The notes beneath the pieces are model-generated. The model did not search any database. It was not told where the DNA came from and was given only the letters and a program-made list of their open reading frames with translations. Shown here piece by piece: positions 23,106 through 35,389 of a stretch of 64,000 nucleotides of DNA. The DNA is taken from contig JAOBSW010000488.1 in assembly GCA_026214975.1 (NCBI GenBank), forward strand, positions 62,001 through 126,000. Direction: 5' to 3'. The position numbers and the translations under genes were made by a program. This DNA is from Gentiana macrophylla. Its lineage: Eukaryota > Streptophyta > Magnoliopsida > Gentianales > Gentianaceae. The number at the start of each line of letters is the position of its first letter. The first letter of the stretch is position 1.

Positions 23106-26100
23106 ATGACCTTCACTCGTGTGGAACCTGGAATGATCGTTTCTCTTGATCAATATATTGCAAAGTATGTTGATCAAACTCTAGTCAATTCTATTGCGAC
23201 AAAAATCCGAAAAATTAAAGGATTGGAAGCTGCCTTCAACATCGATCTAAAAAGTGTTTGTTTAGAAAGCATCGGAGACATCTATCAATTTGGTAGAACA
23301 ACCATAGAAGGAGAAGACACACAAACCTATATCACCACTGTCAGTGATAAGGAAATCAAAGTCACTGAAGAGTTAATTGCAGAAATCTTTGGGTTTGACA
23401 AATCCTGAGGAGCAGCAGCCATTAAGTTGACTAAGGAATAGAAAGAGAAGTTATGGAAAGATATAGAAATTAATGGTGAATCTACTGTCTTACAGACAGG
23501 GAGTACAAGCCTGCTCAAGCCAGAATTTAATTTTCTCTCAAAGTTATTGGCAAATTGCATAATTGGGAATGCTGGAAACTTCAGCAATCTATCTGGAGCA
23601 AAACTAGATTTTCTATATGTAATTGGGTTTGAAAAAGATTTCAATTGGGCAAGATATCTATTTGATCAATTGTTAGCACAGTCAATTGATGTACCCAAAA
23701 AGAAGACCGATGTGAAGAAAGGACGATTTTATCACAAGAAGACACTTGCGTTAGTAGTCCAAAGGATACTCAATCACTTTGGAGTTGCTAAGAGAAAAGA
23801 AACACCAATTGCTTACGGAAAGATTGCCATTAAGGAAGAAAAAGCAAGAAAAAGGAAAGCTAAGAAAACTGAGACTGAACTCAAGAAAAAGAAAAGCAGG
23901 AAATCAAAAGAACCTGCAACTGGAGATGAAGTGTTAGCATAAATTAAAGACTTAAAAAGAAGAATAAAACAGTTGGAAGCAACAGAAAAGGGCGTAACTG
24001 ATCTAGTTCCTGAGAAACCAATAGAAATGTCATCAACTCAAGAAGCTAGAACTGAAGTTGCTGACAGATCAGCACCAGAAGTGCAAACTGAAGTTAATCT
24101 CACCGAATCCATTCCAGTTTCGGTAAATGAGGTTTTACCAACTCAAGAAGAAGCTATGCATTCACAGGAAATGGAAATAATGAAAGAAACTGAAGTTGTC
24201 AACATAGAGCAGACTGTTGAAACTGACTTGCAGAAAGAAGCTGTAACTCAGGGGGAACAGACCCTGAGAACTAAGCCCGATAATGAAGAATCAGATTGTG
24301 ATGAAAGACTGATTGATGAAACAACGTTGAACATGCTTATGTTGGTTTCAAAGTCCAAGTCTACTCCTCAAGAATCTATACCCAGTTTGGAACAAGAGGA
24401 AACTACTAAAGAATTTTCAGCTCCTCAAACTGAAGAAAAGAAGGCTGAAGCAGAAACAGAATCAACCAAGTTTATTCAATTGGATGAACAAGTTCATGAA
24501 GTTGAACCCACTGAACACACAATGAAAGAAGTTCCAGTTGTTGAATTGGAACCTGAGTAAAGTGAAAAACAAGCCGTTGAAGAAGATGCAAGTGAAAAAG
24601 TTTTGCAAACTGACCAAATAATCTCAGTTTCTGATATTGAAAAAGGAACATCAGTTGTCCCAAACACTGCTGAGGGAGAAACCAGCAGAACAAATCTTAT
24701 GCAAACTGATGATCCCATGCAATTGAAGTTCCTACTCAAGGAGAAGATCATGAGATCACAAGGGAATCCGAGGACACCTTCACACCATTCAAATCCCCAT
24801 CCGATCATACAGAACTAATGAAAGCCGATTATGAGCGATTGAAAGAGATGAACTTGGAAGTTCAGTTCTATAGATAATCAAAGAAGTCAGCGTGCAGAAA
24901 TAGAGATTATTGAGAAATGGGTATTCGATCTGTACAATATCACAAGTTTGATGGAGATAATCAATACCAAAGAATTCCTAGATCAAGGATATGCGTTGAT
25001 CAGAAACAGCTATTGGAAGAAAGCCATAGCCAGTGGAAGCTCTAAGAAGAATGTTGATGATGATTTTGAGGAAGATCCTGACCTACAAAAAGGGATTCTT
25101 GCCTCTATACAAGAAAAGGAAAGCGCAATGAGCGAAACATCGATGAAGACTCTAGTAGTTCGGTGGAGGCGTGGAAGTTCAAGTTCTGAAAGCTTATCTG
25201 AAACACAGCCGGACAAAGAAGCAGAAGGAGGCTACCAATCTCCCACTGATAAATCCACACTTGAAATAGCAAGAACTTTGGCAGACATACCTGGAGAAGA
25301 ATCAGATGATGAACTTGAAGTACATCTGTCACTCACAAAAGCTATTGATTAAGATTGGAGGAAGCTGAGAAACAGTCGGAAGAGAAAAGACAATCAGCTG
25401 AATTTAGAGAAAAACTGAAGGAAGTTGTTCTCTCACCTCTAAAGCAAGATAAATTAACAGAGGATGAGACAAGCAAAACAAAGGAACAACAAGGAGGAAA
25501 TTCACAAGATGTTCCTACTCAAGTTGATCTCATTAGGTATTATCACAATGAGATACTCAGAATTCAAAAGGAATAAAAGCTTATTTGGAAAAGTTTTAAA
25601 ATCCTTAGAAGCCAGTCAAGATGAACGATCCAAGCTTGAAAAGAAGATGGACACTGTGAATGACAATTGTCAAACCACTCTGCTTGAGATTCGGAAAACA
25701 ACCACTGAACATGTCACAAAGAAAAATGAAACTCAAGAGATGGGAAGGCATTCTTAGTAATCTAGTCGACATAATGTTTTTTAATGGAACAGGCTTAAAG
25801 GACTCGGTCGTGGCTCAAACCATATTGGCATCAACTCAGCAAACATTGAATGCTTACATCAAAATCCTGATTAATAAAGATGATGTCAATAAGGGGGAAA
25901 GTTTAGATATCTTAAAAGTCCATGCAGCTAAAATGCCACAAGCCCTCACAAATATTGATGATAAGTTGAGTGAACTGAAGAAAGCAAGAGGAGATTTTAC
26001 TGATGATGAGATGAAATCGATTGTTAAATACTCGAGAACCAACCGACAAAAGAGTTGGTCCGGATTCTAAATCTCTACAATCTATTCAAGAACTTACCAG

Positions 26101-26462
26101 AGAGAGAAGGAGTATCAAAAGAAGAATCTCTTGAAACATTTCTACACATGCAGAAGATACTCGTGTACTATTGGAATGAACTAAAGAAATTGGAAGCAGA
26201 TGGTACCATAGATAAAGCTTCAGAGAAAGTTGAAAAGGCTGAACCTGAATTTGTTCAAACTCTACTGAGAACAGCCACCAATGAAAGACTAAGGACATCA
26301 GTCTTTACATTTGCAGTTCTATTCAAAAGCAAAATTTTCAAGAAAAACAATTTATCTCAGTCATGGAACATTTAGGCAAGCATTCATGGAATTGAACATT
26401 CAGCCACGAATGATGAAATGAGAATTGTTGCGGAGAACTATGATAATCAACCAGGAAACTGA
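23106..26462 (+). pseudogene. B1 ORF2, large post-pol-type protein
   Basis: About 1,120 codons if continuous, broken by several stops and shifts. Residues 1 to about 250 form a helical domain with IKVTEELIAEIFGFDKS, then CIIGNAGNFSNLSGAKLDFLY and FNWARYLFDQL. This is a diverged relative of the CP1 post-pol ORF and resembles the putative plant transposon protein domain (family link inferred). A Lys-rich stretch, a long Glu/Thr-rich linker, an acidic Ser cluster and a helical C-terminal part follow. Its own upstream TATA box suggests separate expression. No membrane segment or enzyme motif is visible. Confidence 0.7.
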
Positions 26463-26614
26463 ATTTAGTTGTTTTTACTTATGTTGTATTTTATTATTCA
26501 AAAATTGTAACTCAGCTATCAAATAAAGTTTCAGTTTCTCAGTTCAGAGTGTTACTTACTATATTCTGTCTTTTATCTTTTTGCATTGCTTTTAAGGAGG
26601 GTATTGACATCATC

Positions 26615-26628
26615 AAAAAGGGGGAAAT
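26615..26628 (+). other. Polypurine tract of B1
   Basis: AAAAAGGGGGAAAT directly before the 3' LTR, preceded by ACATCATC. Nearly identical to CP1. Confidence 0.88.
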
Positions 26629-28389
26629 TGTTGGAAATAAAATTTATGTTTTGATGATGATTCATCACTTATTTGTTAGTTGTTCTTAACCCCATTGATG
26701 AAGTGTCATAACTAGCTGTTATAGTGTAAAGCAAAAAGAAGTCTAGACATCAATGTATAGGATTTATTAGAGTATGATATTTGTATAAGTTAAATCAGAC
26801 AAGCATCGTAATAGTTCTAGGTCGAACTCGAGAAATGAAGAAAGCGAGATTTAATCTAATTGAGATTCCACAAGAAACTCGACAATAGAGAGCACACCAA
26901 TGAAGATTGAAGAAGATAAGTTCATTTGAGGAACAGACTCGGTTGGCTTATCTAGAAGACTGAAGAACTGAGGGACACAGACTCAGTTATTGAAGAATGA
27001 AGAACAGAGGGTTCAAACTCAGTTATGAAGATTACAAGTCGAGACTATAAAGTTGGACTTCAGGCAAGATTGTGGTGACCTGAAATGACTTTATGGATCT
27101 TGTATGAAGACCTAAGAATCATAAGGACAATGAATTCTTAGATGATAAATGTATCATGGTGTACTCTGATTAAGTCAATTATAATCGATGAAACCGAGTA
27201 TACTTGATATTTGAAGAAGAGTAAAATCTCGGTTAATGCTCCAAGTTAGTTAGGAAACTGACAAAAGAAAAACTCAGTACAAAACTGATAAGGAAACTCA
27301 GTTTTATAAGTTAGCCATCCAACTAACTGAAAGTACAGTCGAACGTTGTAAAGAAAGCAATTTCATTGGATGAAGTACTGACACAGCAGAACGATCAGAA
27401 AATATAGCCGTTACAAGCAGGATGAATGATGAATGAACCCCTATAAATAGACTACCTCTACAACATCAAAGAGGGTGTGTAGGTATATGATAATTAAGCA
27501 AGAAAATTAAAAAATCTATCTAGTCAAGAAAGATCAAATTGAGGGGGAAAGCCAAATTCAAAAGAATACTTGCTAAGTACTTAATTGCAAAACCAAGAAA
27601 TTTCTTCAAAGTGTTCAAACATATTCAAGCAGAATCAAGATCTAACATTTGAAGAAATTCAGAGCCGTGCTTAAATTAATCATCCAGAAGAAAAGCTCAA
27701 GTCACAGTTGAATCATAGTTATTGATTCAAAGTCTCAACTTTGATTTTATCAAAAGTTAAGACTGTGAAACACCAAGAAGGTGTGAAGGCAGTTGAGTGC
27801 AATCAGAAGACTGTGTTTGTGATGAGTGGTGAAGAGGCAATTCTACCCTCCAAGGACCGATGGTTCAAACAATTGAAAGCAAAGCAATCCTACCTGTTCT
27901 ACAAGTGTTTAGATAGTGAAGCTAGGGATTAGTCAAGGACTATCAGTTTAGAACTTTTTGTAACCGGGCCATCTCAAAGAAGTTCTAGTGGAATTTTCCT
28001 CCGCATCACAGGGGAAGAGAGGATGTACATGATTACATCACCTGGAACCTCTATAATTCTTGTCTTTTTACTTTATGCATTCATTTATTTCATTATAGTT
28101 TTATTTACGTGGTTTTCATATCGAAACTAAATTAACTAGTTGTTAAAGGCTAATATTCTATCCGCTGCCAGTTAACAAGACTAAATATAAGTCAGCATTA
28201 ACTTATATTCAGTTGAGCTAACTGAACTCCGCACAAGTTAAGGGACAGGAACAAAACTGAAATGAAGATTAGTTTGAGTTTCAGAGAAACTCAGTTCCTG
28301 GGGCTTTTCCAGCTCAGGATTAGTTTTTGGTGACAAGTTTATTCACCCCCCCCCTCTAAACTTGTGTTAGCCTTTCCAAGGGACCAACA
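26629..28389 (+). repeat. 3' LTR of B1
   Basis: 1761 bp, TGTTGGAAAT to GGGACCAACA, matching 19526-21281. TATA box at 27442. Target repeat AGTTT follows. Confidence 0.9.
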
Positions 28390-28394
28390 AGTTT

Positions 28395-29011
28395 CCTCCT
28401 GCATATTGGAGAGTGAAAAGGGATGCAAATGCACCTAAAGGTAGAGAATTGAATCATAATAATTCTATCAAGAAGTATTCTGCCATGTCATATACATATG
28501 AGGTTGTTGACTTCAACCATCCAAGAAGAAGATCCTTTGGATTTGTACGTAGAGTAGGAGGCATGATTGCTAACATGTATGGACCCAAAACTTGCTTTGG
28601 ACAGTATTGGGTACCTAAACAGTATTGGGTACCTAAACTTGCTTAATTTGTTTTGTAGGATGTCATGTACATAGACAATGGATGTTCCAGACATATGACA
28701 GGGAAAAAAGGATGGTTGACTGACTTTAAAGCTTTTGATGGACCCAAAGTTACATTTGAAGGCAAAGAAAACCCCGGAAAAATTAAGGGGGAAGGCACAA
28801 TGTCCAAGAACAATTTGAAGATTCAAAATGTGGCTTATGCTAAAGGATTGAGTTTCAATCTTCTATGTATTAGTCAATTTTGTGACAAAGGCCACAATGT
28901 ACATTTCAACAAAGAAGGATGCGAAGTGATCACAATCATACCAGCACAGTTGTACTTGCAGGAAAAAGAGAAGACAACATGTATGTGGTGGATTGGAAGA
29001 CTGATGCAGTT
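28395..29011 (+). pseudogene. CP1 Gag-Pol linker, protease and pre-integrase region
   Basis: Begins with the end of Gag, then GPKTCFGQYWVPK with an 18-bp tandem duplication (28602-28619, 28620-28637) repeating QYWVPK. The protease follows at 28665 with YIDNGCSRHMTG, where the usual DSG triad reads DNG, so it is probably inactive. After KGLSFNLLCISQFCDKG, the sequence ends in the pre-integrase part (VVDWKTDAVC in frame) at 29011, where element D begins (target CAGTT). Confidence 0.8.
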
Positions 29012-29326
29012 TGTAGAATTACAAACAAACAAAATAAAATGCAGAATTTTTATTGATCACGTAAAAGTTACATTGTGATTCCAATGTAGCTGATCATGAG
29101 GTATTTATAGCTTCATACACCTCATGAATTAGTTGCAAGTAAGTTACAAACGGTTATAACAGATTACAACAAAATAACCATTTTCTATATCGAACTAACT
29201 AATCAGCAGGCTGTTGGCATTTATACTGTCAGTAGGCTGTTGGTGTTTGCTGTCAATAGGCTGCTGATATCTTCATACGATCAGCAAAGTGCACTCAGCC
29301 TTCCCATCAGGTTTTATACTGTAACA
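29012..29326 (-). repeat. 3' LTR of element D
   Basis: On the minus strand it runs TGTTACAGTATAAAACC to AATTCTACA. TATA box (minus strand) at 29102-29109. Contains several CAGCAG/CTGCTG-like words. Confidence 0.78.
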
Positions 29327-29339
29327 CCCCCTCAATTTG
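29327..29339 (-). other. Polypurine tract of element D
   Basis: Minus-strand CAAATTGAGGGGG directly before the LTR. Confidence 0.75.
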
Positions 29340-29391
29340 TGAGTGGTACATGATTAGCTTGCACTCAGCATTCCCATCAGCTACTTGAAGT

Positions 29392-32300
29392 CTACAAGAT
29401 CTTTGAAATTCCTAATTTGTCTAGTAAATAGGAGAAAATGGGTGCATCCAAGGCTTTGGTGAGGATGTCAGCTATTTGTTCTTTTGTATTGACTGGAAGA
29501 AGTTTGATGAGTCCTGATTTGACTTTGTATCTCACAAAATAGTAGTCAATTCAATGTGTTTTGTTCTTTCATGAAAGATAGGATTGTGAAATGTGCACGG
29601 CAGTGGCATTGTCACAAAATAACACAACATGCAACTGAACTGGAACCTGTAAATCCTGTAGTATATAGATTATACACTGGATTTCACAAACTGCATTTGC
29701 GATTGCCCTGTACCCAGCCTCTGATGAGTTTCTAGCAATTGTTGTTTGTGTCTTTGCCTTCCAAGAGATTTGTGCATCTCCTAGGAACATTATGTAACCT
29801 GATACTGATATTCTTGTTTCAGGAACCAACCCAATCACTATCTGTAAAACCCTCAAGTATAAGATTATTATCTACTGGAAAGAAGATTCTTTGGCCAGGA
29901 TTGGTCTTCAAGTACCTTAGCAGTCAATCAGCTGCATTCTTGTGATTTTTAGTAGGAGTGTCCAGAAATTGACTTAGTTGTTGTACTGTAAAGCAATATC
30001 TGGTCTGGTAAAAGTGAGGTAAATTAATTTACCCACTAGGGATCTATATGCAGTGTTACCCTCAAAAAGTGGTGAATCACCATGCTGTAAAGTCTGCATA
30101 GACTCCATAGGTGTCCTAGCAAGTTTAGCTCCAAAAAATTCATAATATTCTGGGAGGTTAAGTGTGTATTTTCTTTGTGAAATGGATATGCCTTTTGGAC
30201 ATCTAGTAGCCTCAATGCCTAGGAAATATCTCAATTTTCCTAGATCTTTGATAGTGAACTATTCATGTAGAGCATCTTTGACCTGCTGAATTAACTCTGC
30301 ACTAGGGCTTGCTGCTATGATGTCATTTACATAGACCAGTAAAGCAATAAAGGACTCTCATGATCCTTTTGTAAACAAACTGTGGTCATTTTTGGTTGAG
30401 TGAATCCTTGAGCCTCCAAAGATTCAGTCAACTTGCAATTCCATTGTCTGCTTGCTTGCTTGAGGCCATACAATGACTTAGTAAGCCTGCAAACTTGATT
30501 TGGTTTGGTTGTTGCACAGCCTAGAAGTAACTGCATGTACACTTCTTCATGAAAATCTCCATGTAAAAAAACAGTATTGACATCCATCTGATGCAGATGC
30601 CAATTGTTGGTTGCTGTTGCTGCAAGTAAGGTTCTGACTGTAGTAATTTTGACAACATAGGAAAAGGTTTCTTGATAATCAATCCCATATGTCTGAGTAT
30701 AGCCTTTTTCTACTAATCTTGCTTTGTATCTCTCTACTTATCAATCAGGATTATGATTGATTCCATATACCCATTTGCAACCTATTGGTTTCTTGCCTGG
30801 GGGCAAATCAAATATTCCAAGTATGAGTCTTCTATAAAACTTCAAGTTCTTTGTTCATGGCCTTCTTCCATTCATCATTCTTGATAGCTTGATTGTAGAT
30901 CTTAGGCACTTTAACTGCTTCAATAGCATTAATAAATCTGGCATAGTCTGTCGAGAGATTGTCCAGACACATTACTTTATTCAGCAGATGTGGAGTCTGC
31001 TGAACATTATGAGCACCCCCTTGATAAAAGGTTTGTGATTTTCTTGTTCTTGTGGACCTTCTTAGTTGTGTGGGTTCAGGTTCCTGATGTACTGGTGCAT
31101 GCCTTTCATTGGATTGATCAGCAGCGGCTGATCCAATTGCTGGTTGGTCTGCTGACTCATTTAGTAGGTCATAAAAACTCTCCATCACTGGTAAAGGAAC
31201 ATGCATGTCAGCAAGATATCTGGGCTTTCCCAAGACCTGTTGAAAGAGAGGAAAATAAGTTTCATGGAATTGAGTATTTCTAGCAACAAAAATGTCTTTG
31301 TTGGTAATATCTAAGAGAATGACACCCTTGGAGGTGGTTGAATTCCCAAGATAGACACATGTCCTACATCTTGAGTCAAATTTGGTCCTATACTGCTGAA
31401 GTGTGCATGAAAAAACTAAGCAACCGAAAACTTTAAACAAAGAATAGTCTGGTTTTGTGCCATAAAGAACTTCATGTGGAGTGCTTTCCTTTAGCAGAGG
31501 TGTAGGTGTGGCATTAATTAACTTTACAGCATGTAAAAGACAAAAACCCTAATATTCAATGGACAGATTACTTTGGAACCTTAAACCTCTTGCAACATTC
31601 AGCAGATGCTGATGTTTTCTTTCAACAATACCATTTTGCTCAGGTGTACATACACAGGATGTTTGATGTATGATACCCTACTATGCATAAAAGTCAGTAA
31701 GTTGAAACTCTGCACAATTTTCAGATCTAATTCCTTTAATGATTTTATGAAACATAGTAGTAGCATATTTAATAAGGTCAGAGTCTTCAGATTATACCTC
31801 AACCCAAGTAAATCTTGAAAAATCATCTACAAGAGTAAGAAAATATTGTTGGCCATTCACAGTATGATGTCTCAAAGGACCCCAAATATCAATGTGAACA
31901 AGATCAAAAATATTATTTATTGCAGTGGTATGGAAAAGGATTTTTCTTCAACTTAACCATATGAGAGACATAACAAATGTCATGATAACAAAATTGGACA
32001 TCAGCAGACCGTGAACTGATGACTTGCAGTCTCTTATCAGGCAAGTGTCCAAGTCTGTAGTGCCATAAAAGTGCATCATCTAATCTATCAGATAAAGTGT
32101 AGTTCTCTACAGCATTGGTAACAGAAAGTCTTATTGGCTGATCCATGAGATAAATTCCTCACTGTAACTCAGCTGAACCAATCATGTTCTTGTTCTTGTC
32201 CTGTGAAACACACTTGTTAGCAGAAAAAACAACTGCACCTTTTGTATGATTAATGAAAGAAGGTAAAGATAAAATGTTATACTTAAAACTAGGAATACAA

Positions 32301-32667
32301 AACACATCATATAGGACCAGTTGAGTGTTGATCCTCATTTGGCCTATATGTGTGACTGAGACATTATTTGCATTAGGTAATCCTATTTTTATACCAGATG
32401 AAGGTTAGGGATTGCTTAAAAAATCTAATGAAGCTACAATATGATCTGTGGCACCAGTGTCCTAGATCCATTGTATTGATCTTACTAAATTTAGGTTACC
32501 TGTTCCTGTAACATGTGAGTAGTGTTTAACAATATTAGCAGGTTGGCCAATAGAAAACCCTGCATGTCTAGGAGGATCATTCAGTAGAGCCATCAACTTG
32601 TCAAGTTGTTGTGCAGTAAGATTGGGAAACCCTGGTCCAGCAGACCTGCTTGGTGCCTGATCTCAAA
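29392..32667 (-). pseudogene. pol of element D (protease, integrase, RT, RNase H)
   Basis: Read on the minus strand. The Gag end and a protease with DTGATDH (32441-32461) come first, then pre-integrase LWHYRLGHLPDKRL (about 32060). The integrase core has HIDIWGP and LVDDFSRFTW (about 31790-31890) and [16 protein letters not shown]. Next are RT YGLKQASRQWN (about 30445-30475) and an active site reading YVND instead of YVDD (about 30320). RNase H has ISWKAKTQTTIARNSSEAGYRA and ends with an ADILTKAL-type tail near 29392. Many stops and frameshifts are present. Confidence 0.85.
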
Positions 32668-34776
32668 AGAGATCTATCATCAACACACACCATGAAAAAC
32701 ACCATATGAAATTTGGAATGGAAGAAAACCTAACATTTCACATTTGCATATGTTTGGATCTAAATGTTTTGTTTTGAACAGGAATCAACTACATACTTTT
32801 GATGAAAAAGCTGATGAAGCAATCTTCATGGGATACTCAGACACAAGAAAAGCATTCAGATTTCTCAACAAAAGGACCTTGGTGATTGAGGAGTCAATTC
32901 ATGTAGTTTTTGATGAACCAAACACAAATGGTGAAAGTTTACACAAATTTGAAGAAGAAGTTGCACAAGGACAAGTCTACATGTATAGAAAAGTACCAGC
33001 CACTATTCTAGACCATACCTTTGGTGATCAAGATGAAGTACCAGGCAATACAACAACAGAAGTACCAACACAAGGTCATGAAGTTGATGCACAAGCTGGT
33101 GCTATGGAAGAACCAGATCAAGAGCAACTTTAGCTTGATTTGAAATGGTTGAGAGATCATCTTGAAGAACAAGTCATTGGAGATGTTTATACAAGAGTTA
33201 GAACCAGAAGACAACTAGAGAGCATCTTAACTTGCTTCTATCACAGGTAGAACCCAAGACAATAAATGATGCAATTCAAGATGCTTATTGGATTACAACC
33301 ATGCAATAAGAGCTCAATGAATTTGAGAGAAATGATGTCTGGGAACTTGTTGACCGACCAGACATGGCGAACATCATTGGAACAAAATAGGTATTCAGAA
33401 ACAAAATGGATGAACAGGGAACTGTTGTCAGAAATAAAGCAAGACTAGTTGGGAAGGGATACTCTCAAGTTGAAGGCATAGACTATGATGAAACTTTTGC
33501 AATAGTAGCAAGATTAGAAGCAATAAGACTTTTTCTAGCTTTTGCAGCACACAAGGATTTCAAAGTATACCAAATGGATGTCAAAAGTGCATTTTTGAAT
33601 TGACTTCTAGAAGAAGAATTATATGTGGAACAACCCCCTGGTTTCCAACTCAAAAGGAAGGAAGATAAAGTATACAAGCTCAAAAAGGCACTATATGGAC
33701 TCAAACAGGAACCTAGAGCCTGGTATGAAACACTATCACAATTCTTAATCAACAATAGATTCAGCAAATGAACCATTGACAAGACTCTCTTCAAGCTAGA
33801 AGAAGGTACAAGAACTTTACAAGTTCAGATCTATGTTAATGACATTATTTTTGGATCAGAAGATGAAAAGCTATGTGAGAAATTTGTAAATCTGAAGAAA
33901 AGCAAATTCCAAATGAGTATGATGGGAGAGCTCAATTATTTTCTTGGTTTACAAGTGAAACAAATGGAAGATGACATCTTTATCAATCAAGCCAAGTATA
34001 CAAAAGGCTTGATACATAAATATGGTATGGATACAAGTGGCACATCAGATACACCAATGTGTGCAAGAGTTATTTTTGGGAAGGATGAAAATGGAAATGA
34101 TTTTGATCAAAAGTTATATAGAGGAATTATTGGATCTCTACTCTATTTAACTGTAAGAAAACCCGATAAAGCATTTGCAGTAGGAGTTTGTACAAGATTT
34201 CAAGCTCAACCTAAGGAATCTCACTTACTAGCAGCTAAGAGAATCATTAAATATTTGAAGCAAACAATAAATGTAGGAATTTGGTATCCAAAAGATGGAG
34301 GATTCAAATTGATATCCTATTCAGATTCAGACTATGCTGGATGTAAGATTGATAGAAAAAGTACTTCAGGAACTTGTCAGATGCTAGGCAGCAGACTAGT
34401 ATCATGGTTTAGCAAAAAGAAAAATTCTATATCCATTTCAACAGCTGAAGTAGAATATATAGCAGCAGGTAGCTGTTGTGCACAAGTATTATGGATCAGA
34501 CAACATCTAAGAGACTATAGCATAGAAGAAAAGACAATTCCAATAATGTGTGATAACACAAGTGTAATATCAATCGCAGAAAATTATGTACTTCACTCAA
34601 GAACAAAGCATATTGATGTGAGACATCACTTTATCAGAGATCATGTGGAAAAATGGAGATGTTATCCTAAGACACATACCTACGAAAATCAGTTGGCTGA
34701 TATTTTCACAAAACCACTCAGTTATGAAAGATTTTGTATGTTGAGAACTGAGTTGGGAATGATTGAAATTGATTAA
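32668..34776 (+). pseudogene. CP1 pol: integrase C-terminus, RT and RNase H
   Basis: Resumes at the end of integrase (INTHH and KTPYEIWNG in split frames), then HLHMFGSKCFVLN (32735-32775). RT motifs are [20 protein letters not shown] (33430-33490), [11 protein letters not shown] and [15 protein letters not shown] (33685-33725), and the active site YVNDIIFGS at about 33832 instead of YVDD. RNase H (33913-34776) is a long open frame with SDSDYAGCKIDRKSTSG, the ADIFTKPL tail and the terminal MLRTELG. Stops at about 33120, 33310, 33390, 33602 and 33770 show decay. Confidence 0.88.
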
Positions 34777-35389
34777 GTAAAAAGGAGCAGCTAACTGGAG
34801 TAATCAGTAGAGTGACTTCACCAACTGACTGAACCTTTGCCACTTTAGGTGCACTCACTTTGCAGGAAAGGCACTGATAACCAGCGAAGTCTACTTCACT
34901 AATTGTTAGGAATTTTTTTATAGAGCAGCTCAGTAAAGAAGCCACTCAACCGGCCAGTGACCAGTCTAGTCACTTCACCGCTATTTACGTGGAGAAAACA
35001 ACAAAGTAAAGTGTGAACAAAATCAAATTTTATACATGTGACAAATCAAAGAATTTATGGAGAATTATTTTATGGAAGATTGTACACGTGGATATTATTT
35101 TATATTGTGGAGGTTATTTTTGAAGGAATGACGGCAACGCCTCGATTCCCTGGATTTATCATTACATACCTCAATCCACTCCCCCACTGCACTCAAAAAC
35201 CGTGATTTAGATACACAAAATCATGTCATTACTTCACCAAATCCTTCCATATTCAACCGCATTCACACTACCAAAATTTCTCCTATATATACGAGACTTA
35301 GAGTTTTTCAGAAAGTTTCTACGCTATATTGCATTTTACAAATCCTATTTCTCAGAAAAATCAAAACTTTTCTCCTTTCAAATCTTTTA
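34777..35389 (+). promoter_or_regulatory. CP1 spacer between pol and post-pol ORF, internal promoter
   Basis: A 613-bp non-coding spacer. TATATATA at 35284-35291 lies 106 bp upstream of the post-pol ATG at 35390, the same spacing as in the B family. CTTTGCAG at about 34865 could also act as a splice acceptor; this was not tested. Confidence 0.55.

Larger units (their letters stand above)
19526..28389 (+). mobile_element. Pol-less copia-related element B1, complete
   Basis: 8.86 kb with LTRs 19526-21281 and 26629-28389, a tRNA-Met-type primer site, two ORF regions and a polypurine tract. The target repeat AGTTT (19521-19525, 28390-28394) sits in CP1 gag. No protease, integrase, RT or RNase H motif exists in the 5.3-kb interior. 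LTR ends (TGTTGGAA to GGGACCAACA) resemble those of CP1, so CP1-type enzymes could have mobilised it (inference). Confidence 0.9.
29012..32667 (-). mobile_element. 5'-truncated copia element D
   Basis: A reverse-strand copia element with a 315-bp 3' LTR (29012-29326), polypurine tract and most of pol. Its gag start and 5' LTR are missing. The right break falls near 32667, where CP1 resumes at the end of its integrase core. The CP1 integrase core is missing as well, so one deletion removed both. The short LTR and pol sequence differ clearly from CP1; the lineage (perhaps Ale or Tork) is not settled. Confidence 0.8.

Noticed and set aside
27741..27932. 63-codon frame in the B1 3' LTR
   Set aside because: It is not preserved in the paired LTR or in B2, and lies downstream of the LTR TATA box in non-coding sequence.
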